In this document: positions 45,823-57,823 of the stretch, in pieces | Layout: every line of letters begins with the position of its first letter | How positions within the stretch are numbered: the first letter of the stretch is position 1 | Source of the DNA: Gigaspora margarita | Taxonomy: Eukaryota > Glomeromycota > Glomeromycetes > Diversisporales > Gigasporaceae | Direction of reading: 5' to 3' | NCBI GenBank assembly: GCA_009809945.1 | Contig: WTPW01000357.1 | Location: 265,378-329,377 of the forward strand | Length of the DNA: 64,000 nucleotides | Position numbers and translations under genes: made by a program | The notes under the pieces: model-generated | Databases searched by the model: none | The model's input: the letters and a program-made list of their open reading frames with translations, nothing else | What the model was told of the DNA's origin: nothing

Positions 45823-46055
45823 ACTAAAATTAGGTTTTCCGGCTGTATACAACTCATAATAGGAGAAATAATACCATCGTAATGACATAAACAAAAGAAA
45901 AAGTCCCCTAATGTAAACAAACAAAAAAAAGTTCTGTGACAGAGCCCATCACAACGGTATGTTCAGGATTGGTACGGATTCCATGGACCATGTGGGACTG
46001 TATGCCAGTGCCAAATAAACCATAAATGTCTCAGGTTTTGCAGCAGTTTACTAGT

Positions 46056-46586
46056 GTTAGAGGCGGAAATCAGGGCCGGCGTCACGGGACGGACAACCAC
46101 CAATCACCAAGACCAAAGAAACACCTCACAATATACCCAATGTGAGAGGTGGTACGATTTGGCAAGGCTAAGGCATATCGGAACAGTTTATTTTATAAAC
46201 GAGGGACAAAGAAACCAAGATCGGTTTCTAATCTTTATTTACAGGACAAGAACTAACAAAAAGAATCAAAACTCATCTAATAAAATCAAAGACTCATGCA
46301 GCGAAAGAGTAAATTACATGTTCTTTTTACTTCTAATGGGATTCCTAATTTTTATCCCCAATCCCACAATTTTTCCCACTCGAATGGCAGAATCACGCCA
46401 TATCGAATCTTCTCTCGATCTTGCATTTAATGGCCTTTCCGATTTAGTCGATTTCATTCAATCAATGGGCTGTGTGCAGAACCTGTTTTCTAACAGGTGA
46501 TCAGCGGGTGATCACGGTACCTTCATGGGACTCCGGCAAAATCGACGTCACATGGTTCTGTCCCATCTATTTCTACCTATGACACT
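46056..46586. repeat. Insertion of about 530 bp in the dispersed repeat
   Basis: The host repeat reads TTTACTAGTCGAATCGG in other copies. Here it is split, with ACTAGT on both sides. The ends GTTAGAGGCGGAAA and a loosely inverted TTTCTACCTATGAC are weak inverted ends. The interior is GC-richer with no gene I recognise. The superfamily is uncertain. Confidence 0.55.
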
Positions 46587-46615
46587 AGTCAAATCGGCAT
46601 GGGATTTGGCACAGG

Positions 46616-46806
46616 TAGTGATGGGCAATTTGCAGATTTCCAAAAATCCGCATGGGGTGCAGGATCCCACACGTGATCCACATGTGATTTACAGGATTGT
46701 TTACTGGAATTATGGAAATTTAAGCTGGAATTATGGTATTGGCCCAAATTATCCTGCGCATCACATGATGGAACACACGCGGGATCCAACATGATGCCCA
46801 TCACAA
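46616..46806. repeat. hAT-like MITE, TAGTGATGGGCA ends
   Basis: The ends TAGTGATGGGCA and TGCCCATCACAA are inverted. The flanks GGCACAGG (46608-46615) and GGCACAAG (46807-46814) match at 7 of 8 bases and are confirmed by the uninterrupted sequence in copies 2 and 3. Related to 133-310. Confidence 0.88.
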
Positions 46807-47450
46807 GGCACAAGTGAATGTAAATTCATGTATCACTGTGATAACTATGTGGATTAAATATTAAACCATAAATTTACATAAGTAATCAATATAACAGATA
46901 AGATAAACAAGCTAACTGCATATAAAGTAAAATTTTGTAAGGAATTTTTTTTGTTAAGACACACAGAGAAGCTTCATCAGTGAACTTATAAGATATTGCT
47001 CTTTTTTTAATCAACATCACTTATTGATCCTTTGCTCTCCACGAAATGAGCCAACATGTGTGTAATGTACACATACATGCTATCTAAATGCGTTATTTCA
47101 TATGACGTGTATTACGTGCTACCCTTTGCTGTAATGTCTGTACCATTCCGTGAAATGTTTCTGTATATACCATAGTATCCGTGTCATTTTGAGCATTCTC
47201 GACACCAACCTGTGCCACCACCTGCACCACTTTTCTTACAGGGCATTAAATAAAAATTACGACAAATTGATATATATTTTATTATTCAAATTTCTCAATT
47301 TGCTTTTTCTATATGATTTAAAAATGACTTGCAATATAAAGAATCTATAACATGCGAAAAATCTTTTCAAAACAAGTGTGAATATTATATCAACTTGTAT
47401 TTGCATACTGATACGTAATGGATTTTGGGTGATGATTTTGGTTCGTCCAT

Positions 47451-48145
47451 AGTATTAATTTAATCCCTATAAGAAAATTGGACCGGATCAGCATGGGTTG
47501 CATTGGATAGGCACAGGTCTTTTTGGCATGGGTTATGATCCGGATTGGTATGGGTATGGTCCAGATTGGTACAGATTCTGTGGTCTGTGTGGGACCATTT
47601 GCCCATGCTAAATGGACCGTAAATGGCTCAGGTTTTGTAGCAGTTTACTAGTTGAATAGGCACGGGATTTGGCACTGGTGAACGTAAATTCACATGCTAC
47701 TGCGTTAACAATGTGGATTAACTATTAAACCATAAATTTATATAAGTAATCAATATAAGATGAACAAGCTAACTGCATATAAAGTAAAATTTTGTAAGGA
47801 ATTTTTTTTGTTAAGACACACAGGGAAGCTTAATCAGTGAAATCATGAGATATTGCTCTTTTTTTTTAAAAAAAAAACACTTACTGATCTTTCGCTCTCC
47901 ATGAAATGAGCCAACATGTATTACGAGCCAACACATATGTAACATACACATACATGCCATCTGAATGCGCCATTTCATATGACCTGATATTATGTGCCAC
48001 CCTTTGCCATAATGTCTGTGCAATTTTTACCGTGCTATTCCATGAACCATTCCTGTATGTACCACATAATTCATGCCATTTTGAGCATTTCTGACACCAA
48101 CCTGTACCACTACCCATACTGCTTTTCTTACAAGGAATACAGACA
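47451..48145. repeat. Dispersed repeat family, copy 2, uninterrupted
   Basis: About 695 bp from CCTATAAGAAAATTGGACCG to CTTTTCTTACAAGG, with inverted ends. It is the best copy for defining the family and lacks the insertions found in copies 1 and 3. Confidence 0.75.
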
Positions 48146-48399
48146 AATCTTATCACTAAATTTTAGCCAGGTATTAGAATATAAAATTTGAGAAATATAC
48201 ATTATTTATTGTTATTAATAGAGGTTTAAAACATAAGCTATCATACCTGAGCCACTGTTAAGCTATTTGTAATAAATTCCAATTTTCAGTTAATGATTTA
48301 ACAAATGAAGATACTGCAAGTTACTGTATTTACATACCCAAAGAACGCTCAGATCTTCTTTGAGGTTTATTTCTCAATTCAAAAACGCAAAAGAATAAA

Positions 48400-48590
48400 T
48401 GTTTAGTCTTATTATATTTATTGTTATTATGCTTAGTATTATTATATATAGCGTTATTATGCTTAGTATTGTTAACAACAGATATCTTGAATACTAATAT
48501 TAAAAAATTTGTATTACATAATAATCAAAGATTCCTTATATTAAAAAATTTTGTATTAAATAGCAATCAAAGATTCCTTATTCTAAATAA
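48400..48590. repeat. Short tandem duplications
   Basis: TTATTATGCTTAGTATT recurs three times (48415-48475). A block of about 40 bp ending AATCAAAGATTCCTTAT is present twice (48501-48580). Confidence 0.65.
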
Positions 48591-48881
48591 ATAAGTTATA
48601 AATCTGTTAAACAGTTGGGTTACAAAGACGCGAAATGCTTCAATTTGATTTGATATTCTGAAAAAGAATTGTGTTATTTTTACCCATTGAGCCAAAGCTT
48701 AATGACATCATAACAATATTCCGAGAACAAGGTGTATAGCACCAAATTTAGAGCACATTAAAATACCATACTTGTTTATCACATTGTTTTATTAAAGAGA
48801 ACTCATACTTTTAAAAGTGCTTTAGGTATTTTCTGATACTTATTACAATGATGATTATTTAAATCATTCAATAAGATTAAT

Positions 48882-49925
48882 TAAGGTAAAGGTACCTATT
48901 TCCAGGAATTACCCTATTTGTGGATTATAATATTTCATGATTCTATGATCAATTTGGATAATTTTGGTATCATTCAAATCGTCACACGTGATGATTCTAA
49001 TGGTATCAAAATTAGCCAAATTAGATCACAATATCCTGAGATATAAGATATATTATTATTTTTTGAGATCAAATATATTTTTGTTGGATTGTGTATCTCA
49101 TGATCCTGTGATCCAATTTGGATGATTTTGTATCATTCGAATTGCCTCACTGATATGAATCTAATGGTGCTAAAATCATTCAAATTGGATTACAGGATCC
49201 AGAGATATAAGGTGTTTTCTGTGATAAAATCTATTTCTGTGGGTTGTATCTCGAGACTCTGCGGTCCAATTTGGATGGTGTTGGTGTCATTCGAATTGTC
49301 TCTGTGAGACGATTTGAATGGCACCAAAATTGCCCAAATCGAATCACAGAGTCCCAAGTAATGATACAAGTTGCCAAAAATTTTGCAATCGATTAGTTGT
49401 CAACTTTTTGATTATTCGATTTTTATTCGTTCGATTTTTATGATTTTAATATACAATTAGTTGTCAACTTTGTCAACTAATCGATTTGATCGATTTTTGA
49501 TTTTAACACTAGTCTCAAGATATATGGTCTACGGAAATCAAATTGATTTTTATGCATACCTTACAATTAAGCAGGCAAGTCTATTAATCAAATCTTGTCC
49601 AATTTGTGTAAAAATTTATATTATATGTAATTTAGCATAACGAACATATTAATTAGTAAATTATGTTCAATTTGCTTAACAAAAAATTATGTCTATTATA
49701 TGTCCACGAATATAGGATAGTAATCTCTAAAATTTATATAAATTATATAGATTTTAATTTTTTTGTTAAAAATGTTTTTACATATAAAAATATAAATATA
49801 TTTATATATTTAAATGATAAATTAATTGTAGATTTTGTATATAAAATTTTACAAATAAATACTAAATTTTAAGAAATTTTTATATAACAAAACAAAGTCC
49901 CCGGAAATAGGCAGATATACCTTAT
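48882..49925. repeat. Element of about 1 kb with inverted ends holding a three-unit tandem repeat
   Basis: The left end TAAGGTAAAGGTACCTATTT and right end GGAAATAGGCAGATATACC are partly inverted. Inside lie three tandem units (48917-49080, 49081-49233, 49234-49358 continuing from 49520), each about 155-165 bp. Each unit contains ATCCAATTTGGATGATTTTG and, in reverse, CAAAAT...CCAAATTGGAT, so each can form its own hairpin. A hAT-like MITE has landed in the third unit. Confidence 0.7.
49359..49511. repeat. hAT-like MITE in the third tandem unit
   Basis: The ends TAATGATACAAG and AACACTA are weakly inverted. The flanks GTCCCAAG (49351-49358) and GTCTCAAG (49512-49519) match at 7 of 8 bases. GTTGTCAAC and AATCGATT words are repeated inside in both orientations. 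Confidence 0.75.
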
Positions 49926-49954
49926 AGCTTACAATTCCTAATCCTACCAAAGAT

Positions 49955-50956
49955 TAATGATTCCTGACAAAATGATTTCATCAACATCTTGTTTGACGAA
50001 ACATTGGCGATTGACGAAACTAGTGATGGGAAAATGCGCATGATATAATTTTTGGAATATATATTTTCCCTTCGGAATTATCGGATACGTTTTCAAATTT
50101 TTACCCCGATCTTGCTCTTCGTTTATGTTCATTCATTTCTCTTTTCGGAATTTTTCGATATTTTTGCATCCATATTCCTTAATTCCGCCCGACAATACGC
50201 TCCCTGGCCTAAATTATATATACCTTAATTTTCCTATATAAAATTTAGATTGGATAAAATGCACATGATTTAGAAACATGCGCATGAATGCGTATTAATG
50301 CGCACGATTAAGGAATCATGCGCAGCATAAAACCCATCTCTAGACGAAACTTATGACGATTGATAAAACCCTTGACGAATCAATTTGACCAATGAAATAT
50401 TATAATACAGTTAACTCTCTTTCAACGAGCTTCTTTGACAATCTCTGGATATTGAATTTTAGGATCCAAATTTTCACTCGTCAATATGAAAACACAATAA
50501 AATGAACTGTTTTCTTGCCAGATCACGAATCCTTGATGAATCCATTAATCAAATGGATTTTCTTCAACGAGCTACTTTATAATGAACTACGGATGTACTA
50601 ATCTTTGATTATTTTTCAATTTAATGTTATTCATTATAACGAAGTTTATTTTATTAGTCTTATCCGTCAGCCAATAAGGAGGTAAAACCTTCTTCGGTAA
50701 TTTCGGGTAAAATGTGTCGATATAAAAATATTGAAAAATGAGTAGATAAATAATGCACAAAAAAATTAATGTTATATTTACTGATTTATTTATATAATGA
50801 AAGAAAATAATGATATTCATATGCTTCATTAATCGTCATTGGTCTCATCAATCGTCATAGGTTTCGCCATTCGTCAATTCGTCATTCAGAAATTGCTTGA
50901 CAAACGTTTCATCATTTGTCATTGACGAATGACGAATCGTTCGTCAGGTATCATTA
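49955..50956. repeat. Element of about 1 kb with TAATGAT(T/A)CCTGAC ends and GACGAA-type subterminal repeats
   Basis: The left end TAATGATTCCTGAC and right end GTCAGGTATCATTA are inverted. Words such as TTGACGAAAC, GACGATTGA and GTTTCGTC crowd both ends. It contains the hAT-like MITE 50021-50342. A CAGTTAACTCTCTTTC start of pogo type lies near 50409. Confidence 0.65.
50021..50342. repeat. hAT-like MITE with exact 8-bp duplication GACGAAAC
   Basis: The ends TAGTGATGGG and CCCATCTCTA are inverted. GACGAAAC stands at both 50013-50020 and 50343-50350. GCGCATGA / ATGCGCAC words cluster at both ends. Same family as 51291-52040. Confidence 0.93.
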
Positions 50957-51290
50957 CACAAAATATTGCGTATTAGGTAATCCGTGATTTGATATAGCGA
51001 TCGTTGTGATTGTTACATCTATATATACGAAACCGTTTTCAACAGCTAAGACAGGGAGTATAAATATCTGGAGATAAAACATTGTGATGAATAAGCATAT
51101 TAATCAGTTGGTAAAATCTGCACTAAATAGAAAGAAGATAAAGATCTATAGTTGAGATAAGCCGTAAAAGTTTCGTAGTAAATCACAAATTTAGTTTTTT
51201 CTACTTTTTTACTAGGATAGCAAATAATTAGACAAAATAGTAGAATCTGCATTAAATATCCGAGTGAAGGATTTATTGAAACGTAATTAT

Positions 51291-52040
51291 TAGTGATGGA
51301 AAAATTGATTTTATAATAAGGCCATGCAAAGTTAATTTTTCGTTTTGCATAACCCGCCGACCCAATTTTCCAAAAAAATTTTTTTTTTTTAAATTCCTAT
51401 TGTCCTATTGTGCCAATTATTCCATTTTTGCCATTTAATATTTTCTCCGGTGTCACCCGATGCTGACCTTAAGTTTCCGTAATTACCCGATAGGCCCGAT
51501 AAAAAAAAACCAAAATTTTCTGATTCCATGTTATGCAAACCGAGAATTAACTTTGCTTGACCTTAGATGTGTACATGGATTAATTTAGGCCACGTAAAGT
51601 TAATTTATAAAAAAAAAAAAAAAAAAAAATCCGACCCGCCGACCGGAATTTTGAAACACCAGGTTATGCAAAACGAAAAATTAACTTTGAGTGGCCTAAC
51701 ATGCGCATGAATGCGCATTAATGCGCATGATGTCGCATGATATAATTTTTGGAATTTATATTTTCCCTTCGGAAAATATCGGATACGTGCTCAAATTTTT
51801 ACTCATGACCTGCTCTTCTTTTTATGTTCATTCATTTTCTTTTCGGAATTTTTTGAGACTTTTGCATCATATTCATTAATTCCGCCCGACAATACGCTCC
51901 CTGGCCTAAATAATATATACTTTAATTTTCCTATATAAAATTTAGATGGGATAAAATGCGTATGATTACGAAACATGCGCATTAATGCGTATTAATGCGC
52001 ACGATTAAGGATTCATGCGCACGCATGAAACCCATCTCTA
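51291..52040. repeat. Second copy of the GCGCAT hAT-like MITE, split by a Harbinger MITE
   Basis: The ends TAGTGATGG and CCCATCTCTA are flanked by GTAATTAT (51283-51290) and GTAATTAC (52041-52048). Interior sequence from 51720 on aligns closely with 50030-50340. The left part is interrupted at 51320-51696. Confidence 0.88.
51320..51696. repeat. Tourist-like (PIF/Harbinger) MITE, best copy
   Basis: Inverted ends of about 34 bp start GGCCATGCAAAGTTAATTTT. TAA flanks both sides (51317-51319, 51697-51699). Same family as 3189-3516. Its interior phrase GTGACCTTAGATGTGAACAT-like is also found in tandem at 61955-62045. Confidence 0.9.
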
Positions 52041-52663
52041 GTAATTACAGTTATACAGCAGATAAGCATTTTAAAATTAAAGCCTCTTTTACAAATATAA
52101 ACTATTGATGAGCTATAAATTATAATCGTTCAATAAAAGTTAAAATGATTTTAATGCCGATGTTATTATATTTCACAAAAAACAATCAACATGGGACACG
52201 AAGCGGGCAGGCCAGAAGGCCGAATCAGTCTTTTCCTGGAAGTTAATCTGGGTCATACTAGTGATATGGGCTGGCTCTAACCAACGGCTGAGTCGATGGG
52301 TTGGTCAACCCTCAGCATGCATCCCTGTGTGCTGGGCTGGTCGATTAAAGAAGTGTTAGAATCGACTAATAGTTTACAACGATGTAGACATTCATTAACT
52401 GGCTAATTTAAATGCTAAATTGACAAGCAATGAATATGTCGTACGTCGGAATGGAATTATTGTAGATTTTGAATCTACTTATGTTGAATCGGAATTCCAA
52501 ATTTAGTCGAATTTATGAAATTTAAAAGCAATTTAAGCTGATTCTAAATTCAATATTATTAATAGATGTATAATCAATCAATTAATTGATGATAAATTAC
52601 GTATTATGATAAATTATGCAAATTTTTCTACGAGTTAAATACTTTTTTTTATTAAGATTTTTT

Positions 52664-52822
52664 TATTTCATTTATTCGTTCTTTCCAACTCTTTATATTT
52701 CATTTATTCGTTCTTTCCAACTCTTATTTATTTCATTTATTCACTATTTTAAACTCTTATTTATTTCATTTATTCGTTATTTCCAACTCTTATTTATTTC
52801 ATTCATTCTTCTTTCAAACTCA
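52664..52822. repeat. Tandem repeat of about 33 bp upstream of the KRBA2-like gene
   Basis: Five units of the form TTATTCGTTCTTTCCAACTC followed by TTATTTATTTCAT. The array ends just before the ATG at 52828 and overlaps the likely promoter or leader. Confidence 0.8.
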
Positions 52823-53706
52823 TACCAATGACCGACCCTCAAGAATATCCATTTTTATCACGTGACGCATTTGAAAACTTGCTTGCCAAGTATCTTGATA
52901 TTAATTCAGCGAATAGAAGACGCAAAACTTTTATTACACGTGAGGATTTCGACTTCTGTATTAAAGTTTTACAAAACCCAACGGATACAACAATTGGAAC
53001 CGCAAAAGACCGTTATTGGGTAAAAAAGTCATTTACTTTGCGTGATCTTGGAACGCCAACAAACCCTATCATACAGCTCATTAAAACCTGCCCGTATGCC
53101 CCTTTATGCAGTTTACACTAAGGGGCTTTGAAGTATGTTGGTTCATCAAAACTGTGGAGGCGGTATATATTGAAGATATTATAGGCTATTATGCTTTTCT
53201 TTGATTAATAAATATGATATTAATTTTTATAATAGGTTTCAGAACAGTGTTGTTACATTCCACAATCTTTTATAAAGGAATTCGTAAAGAATTGCACAAC
53301 ATGTGCAACTCGAAGAAATTTTCCAATCCAGTGGCCGCAAAGTCAATAATCTCTAATGCTTTCCTAGGGTTCAGGTTGATCTAATTTCTATGACTAGTAT
53401 TCCTGACGGTGATTATCGTTACATCTGCCATATTCGGGGTCATTATACCCGGTATTCTTGGACTCGTGCATTGACCAGCAAGCGGGCAATTGAAGTGGCA
53501 ATTTTTCTTTTTGACGTTTTCATCTGCTTTGGTGCCCAATTATCCTTCAGACCGATAATGGTCGCGAGTTTACACAGCTTTAAATGTAGAGGTAAAAATT
53601 TTTTATACAATAATTTTATTTATTTATTTATTTATTTAATTTTTTATTTATTTTTTTTTATCAAGCTAAGTAATTTAGGAACAAACAATTTCTTGAACTT
53701 TTTGAT

Positions 53707-54290
53707 GAAGTATTGGAGAATGAGCAAGTAGATAATGAAAAGATAGATAATAAAAGAGTTTTTGACGAAAGAATTGATAACGAAAAGGTAGATGATGATG
53801 AAAGCGTGGATAATGATGAAAGGGTGGATGATGATGAAAGGGTGGATAACGATGAAAAGGTGGATGGCAATGAAATGGTGGATGATTATGAAAGAGTGAG
53901 GATGATGAAAGGTTAACGATGATGAAAGGGTGAATGATGAAAGTAGTTGACGATGATAGAGTAGATGACGAAGAAGGTGTGGATATTGAAAGAGTGAATT
54001 ATAGAAAGGTAGACAATGAAAGAGTGGATGATGAAAGGGTTAACAATAAAAAAATGATCAGTGAAAAGGTAGACAACAAAAGGGTGAATGATGAAAGGGT
54101 TAACAATAAAAAAATGATCAGTGAAAAGGTAGACAACATAAGGGTGGATGATAGAAGAGTGGATGATTAAAGGATTAATAATGACGAGAGGATGAATGGT
54201 AAAAAGGTAGATAATAAAGGTATGAATGATAAAAGGATAGACGCGGGTGAAGATGTTGATGAGAGAATAGTGCACAAAAGAGTGAATGAA
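53707..54290 (+). repeat. Minisatellite coding Asp/Glu/Val/Arg-rich repeats
   Basis: Dozens of short units of the GATGATGAAAGGGTGGATAA type, about 18-27 bp, reading as DDERVDN-like peptide. Two longer units around 54030-54140 are exact duplications of about 72 bp. It sits where the integrase core and linker should be. Confidence 0.8.
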
Positions 54291-54349
54291 AGAACAAAGA
54301 AAGCAATGAGGGTATGTATTAGTATTATATTGTCATAAAAAAACAAAAT

Positions 54350-54350
54350 A

Positions 54351-54392
<42 letters not shown>
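54350..54392. repeat. (AAT)n microsatellite
   Basis: About fourteen AAT units. Confidence 0.95.
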
Positions 54393-55114
54393 GTTTTATA
54401 AAACAGATAGAATTACCTGAGGAAGATAATCATGAAATTCACCAACTAAAAGGCATAAATTGTCTACTACTGATATTCGGGTAATTAAGCATCATTTTAA
54501 TGAATTGAAAATTTTAATAATTAATTAACATTTATTACAGTACATTTATTCTGTCTTTAGTCTTCTTTAGATAAACATCCAGAATCTACTCTTCGAGTCA
54601 AGACCAATGTTCAACAAACATCAGCACATATACTTTATTGAAGTATAGCTTTTAAAGTCACTTGAACGATATCGCGATAATTTGAAATTGCAGACAATAA
54701 ACGTAATAAAAGATTATTTAATAAATATGACGTTGGAAATTTGGTGCACCTCAAAATTCCTGAAATTGATAGAACTCATAGTGACCGGAAAACACTCCCT
54801 TGCAAGATTCTCGAGGTTTAGAGAACGATATGTATAGAATTGGATGCAAGTCGGGCATTATCAAAGTACATATAGTGCGGATGAATTACTTCCTTTAGTC
54901 CAGATAAATTTCCGGAATTGGATAATATTTCTTCAAATTTTATAGGTGTTCGGGAAGCATCTATCGCGCAACCATCATCATAAATAGGTAACGTAAAGTG
55001 CAACTGCAAAAATACTTGTGAAAAAAATCACTGTAAATGCAAAAAAAATGAATTTGCCTTGTGGTAGTAGTTGTCACCCTATAAATGTAAAAACAATGCG
55101 TAATGTTTTAAAGC

Positions 55115-55683
55115 AATACTTTGCAATATGAAATAAATAAAGCATTATCTCGAAGCTACTTAAAACAAATTAAAATAAATTCTTTGATAACTTGAGCACA
55201 TTTTAGAATTCTATTTCAATCTATGTTTATTCAGAATCAACCTAGGTGGATTCCAAATCTACATTAATTCTATTTCAACGTACGATGTTGCACAGAAAAT
55301 TAATCGACATAAAGTACTAACGTGCTACAATTTTTCAATAGCAAAAAGAATAAAATCTAAATAACTTAATATCACTAAAATTTTGGCAAGGAATGACCTG
55401 ATGGTTTTCTCTTGATATAGATATGCAGATTAATTCTGATCAGAAGAATTGATCTAGCGAAAAGGTTGACCCGGTCAACTGGCCCGAGTTTTTTAGGACC
55501 GGCACCGGCTCATGATTTTTCCATAGGCCAGTATCATTAAGCAGTTAAGTACAGTAAAAGAATTTTTTACAACAAATCACTATCGCTATAGATATCACGA
55601 TAAATTTATAAAACCTAATAAAGGCAATATTTTTACTTTCAATATAATTCAAGTTGTTAAAAGTTTGGTGTTGCTTTTAAAAT
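55115..55683. other. No gene seen; one GC-richer patch
   Basis: The stretch is AT-rich except for 55455-55545, where GGTTGACCCGGTCAACTGG and GGACCGGCACCGGCTC give short inverted words of MITE type. I could not place its ends. Confidence 0.4.
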
Positions 55684-57245
55684 AGCCTAAAGTAGCGTCT
55701 GACTAAATTAAGCCCCTGAAATTAGATCTTCATGCATGCATTAAGACGTAATTTTAGTCAAGTGCTACTTTAGATATATAAAGTAGCTACTTTAGATGTA
55801 TCACGAACATCAACAACACAGATACTACCTAAACAACTAACTAATCTATGCTCTAATAGTGGTAGGCAACGATTAAGCGTAGAAAACTTGGTACGAGTTA
55901 TTAGGGTGGATGGACTAAAGCTTTATACTTTATATGATCTACTTACCAAGGGATTAATAGAACAAACACCTTTTTCAAGGTAGACTCGGAGTTCTTCCCA
56001 GAACTGCTTTATTGTAATCTATAGATAAATATATCTGGCATAGCTGAAGATGCCGAAAAACATCGTATTTTAGCTTCTACAATTCTGCGGTACAAATTGA
56101 AATTATTCACTAAATATACTTAAGGGGCACTTCAACTTCGTGATCATCAATGTTTACTAGCACTAACAAATTGGCCTAAGCTATATCATCACCTGACCAT
56201 AGCTTAGATCCAGTGTTTTATCATTTGATGTGATGATCCCTACTTGTTCTAGGGATGGGTACGGTTACGGTTATAGCCGTTTGTGACCGGCTATAGCCGT
56301 GAGGGGCTTAGCTGAACGACAAGAAGAGACAATAGCAATAGTTTAGAATGGACATACTTGGCACAAACAACCTCGAAAACGATAAAGGGAAGAGTACCCG
56401 GGTAGTCAGAAGAACTAGTGCTTGCCGTTACCTGCATTTGGATACTGGATGTCTCGTTTACTGTATCACCCGAAGATAAACAAGGCTTGTTATCTTCAGA
56501 CTCTTTAACTATGTCGTTAGGGTCGACTGAAGGTAACCAAAATACCTATAAAATAATTATTTTTATAATTAATGACAATTGGACCGACTAAATTATAGCC
56601 GATGCCAGATTTCAAAACAGATCGACACGGATCAGCCCGATAAGCGGAGGATCCCGTAAATACTATACGTACCGAATCAAATTCACTGCTACACAAAATA
56701 CGATACTTTGTGTAACCGTAAATTATTTTCGTGCTTTAATCTCAATTATCTCAAGAACCAACGAACCAATTTTGATGAACTAACCGCCATTAGTTAAAGG
56801 ACCAAAGAACCTTTGCATAGTAAAATAATTGATCGACTATAGTCGGCTATTAGCCGGTATGACCGACCGCACTTAGCCGGTTATATGCCTATAGTCGATA
56901 ATAACCGACCGAAACCGACACTAAAAGTTAAATAAATCAGATTTATCGAATTTATTCGATAAATTTGAATCGAATGAATTAATAAATTTATCTAATTTAA
57001 TTTTTGCGATTTATGCTTACTATTTGTGGGGACACTATACTAGCTACATACGTACTTATGCTCGTCAAATCTTACTAATATAGATAAAATGGAATAATAA
57101 GAAAAACAGCGTGACCATGTTGCATCTGAAGTAGCCCTATCTAAATTAGCTAATTATATATCTCTGACTAAAATTACGACTTAATGCATGCACGAAGATC
57201 TAATTTCAGGGGCTTAATTTTAGTCAGGCGCTATTTTAGATAGAT
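55684..57245. mobile_element. DNA element with about 75-bp inverted ends
   Basis: The segment 55690-55762 (GCGTCTGACTAAATTAAGCC and onward, including GATCTTCATGCATGCATTAA) is the inverted copy of 57165-57237, with few mismatches. The interior of about 1.4 kb has no transposase I can recognise and contains the TAGGGATGGG element at 56250-56923. No target duplication could be read. Confidence 0.7.
56250..56923. repeat. hAT-like element with CGGTTA / TAGCCG subterminal repeats
   Basis: The ends TAGGGATGGGTACGGTTACG and AACCGACCGAAACCGACACTA both fit TAGNG and are loosely inverted. Words like TATAGCCG, GACCGGCTATAG and TAGCCGG crowd the ends. The flanks do not give a clear 8-bp duplication. Confidence 0.55.
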
Positions 57246-57823
57246 ACTCTACTTTACAAAGTGCAATTTCACGTGATTTGATAAGATCTTCGGAATTTCA
57301 ACAGTCATACAGATCGTCCATATGTGATATATTATGTACGTAAATGTTTTGGCGTCTTACTATTTTGAACTATTCCATTCAAAATTATTAGAAAATTATT
57401 AGATAGTTTCTGTATCAACCACAAATGTTCATAATTCTGTACATCCTTTTCATTAAAACATATATATAGTCTTCGAATTCATTTTATATAGACACATATC
57501 TCACGTATAAACTTCAATCTTACATATAATTTATCTATTGTACAATTCTAATTATCATTTTGGTCGGATATTTGTGACTTCATTTACATCTATTTATTTC
57601 CTCTTAATTGCAAATCACAAGAAATCCATAAATCCTCTTAGTGCGTAACTGCAACAAACCATACCTTTATTTGAGCATAATACAGTAGTTGTCATCAAAT
57701 TGTACACAATATCCGATGCAAAATAAATAAGCTAGCCCAACTTTTTAAAAATTAATTTGGTGTAGCAGCATATTAATAAAATATTTTTCCAAATTTTGCA
57801 TAAAGATAAAAGCTTTTAACAAA

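Larger units (their letters stand above)
45950..47246. repeat. Dispersed repeat family, copy 1, carrying two insertions
   Basis: The family consensus can be read by aligning this stretch with 47451-48145 and 61717-64000: a GGACCGTAAATGG block, a TGCATATAAAGTAAAATTTT block and a right end ACCACTTTTCTTACAGGGCA. This copy is interrupted at 46056-46586 and 46616-46806. Ends of the kind CCCTATAAGAAAATTGG / CTTTTCTTACAGGG in other copies suggest an inverted-end DNA element. Confidence 0.7.
52828..55110 (+). pseudogene. KRBA2-like integrase gene, broken
   Basis: Parts in order: an N-terminal segment (MTDPQEYPFLSRDAFENLL; FITREDFDFCIKVLQNPTDT; DRYWVKKSFTLRDLG), a zinc-finger remnant (VKNCTTCATRRNFP near 53285), an integrase-core remnant (DGDYRYICHIRGHYTRYSW near 53405), a long acidic low-complexity stretch (53707-54290), and a C-terminal part (YDVGNLVHLKIPEIDR near 54727) with a cysteine cluster CNCKNTCEKNHCKCKK near 55005. 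This is the layout of the KRBA2-like integrase genes frequent in Glomeromycotina, which derive from retroelement integrases. It is broken many times and treated as a fossil. Confidence 0.7.

Noticed and set aside
45950-48145. A segmental duplication of host genes
   Set aside because: The two similar blocks are copies of a dispersed inverted-end repeat without genes; a third copy lies at 61717-64000.
53707-54290. Possible CRISPR-like or satellite array
   Set aside because: Units are contiguous, variable in length and without spacers; a minisatellite in a decayed gene in a eukaryote.
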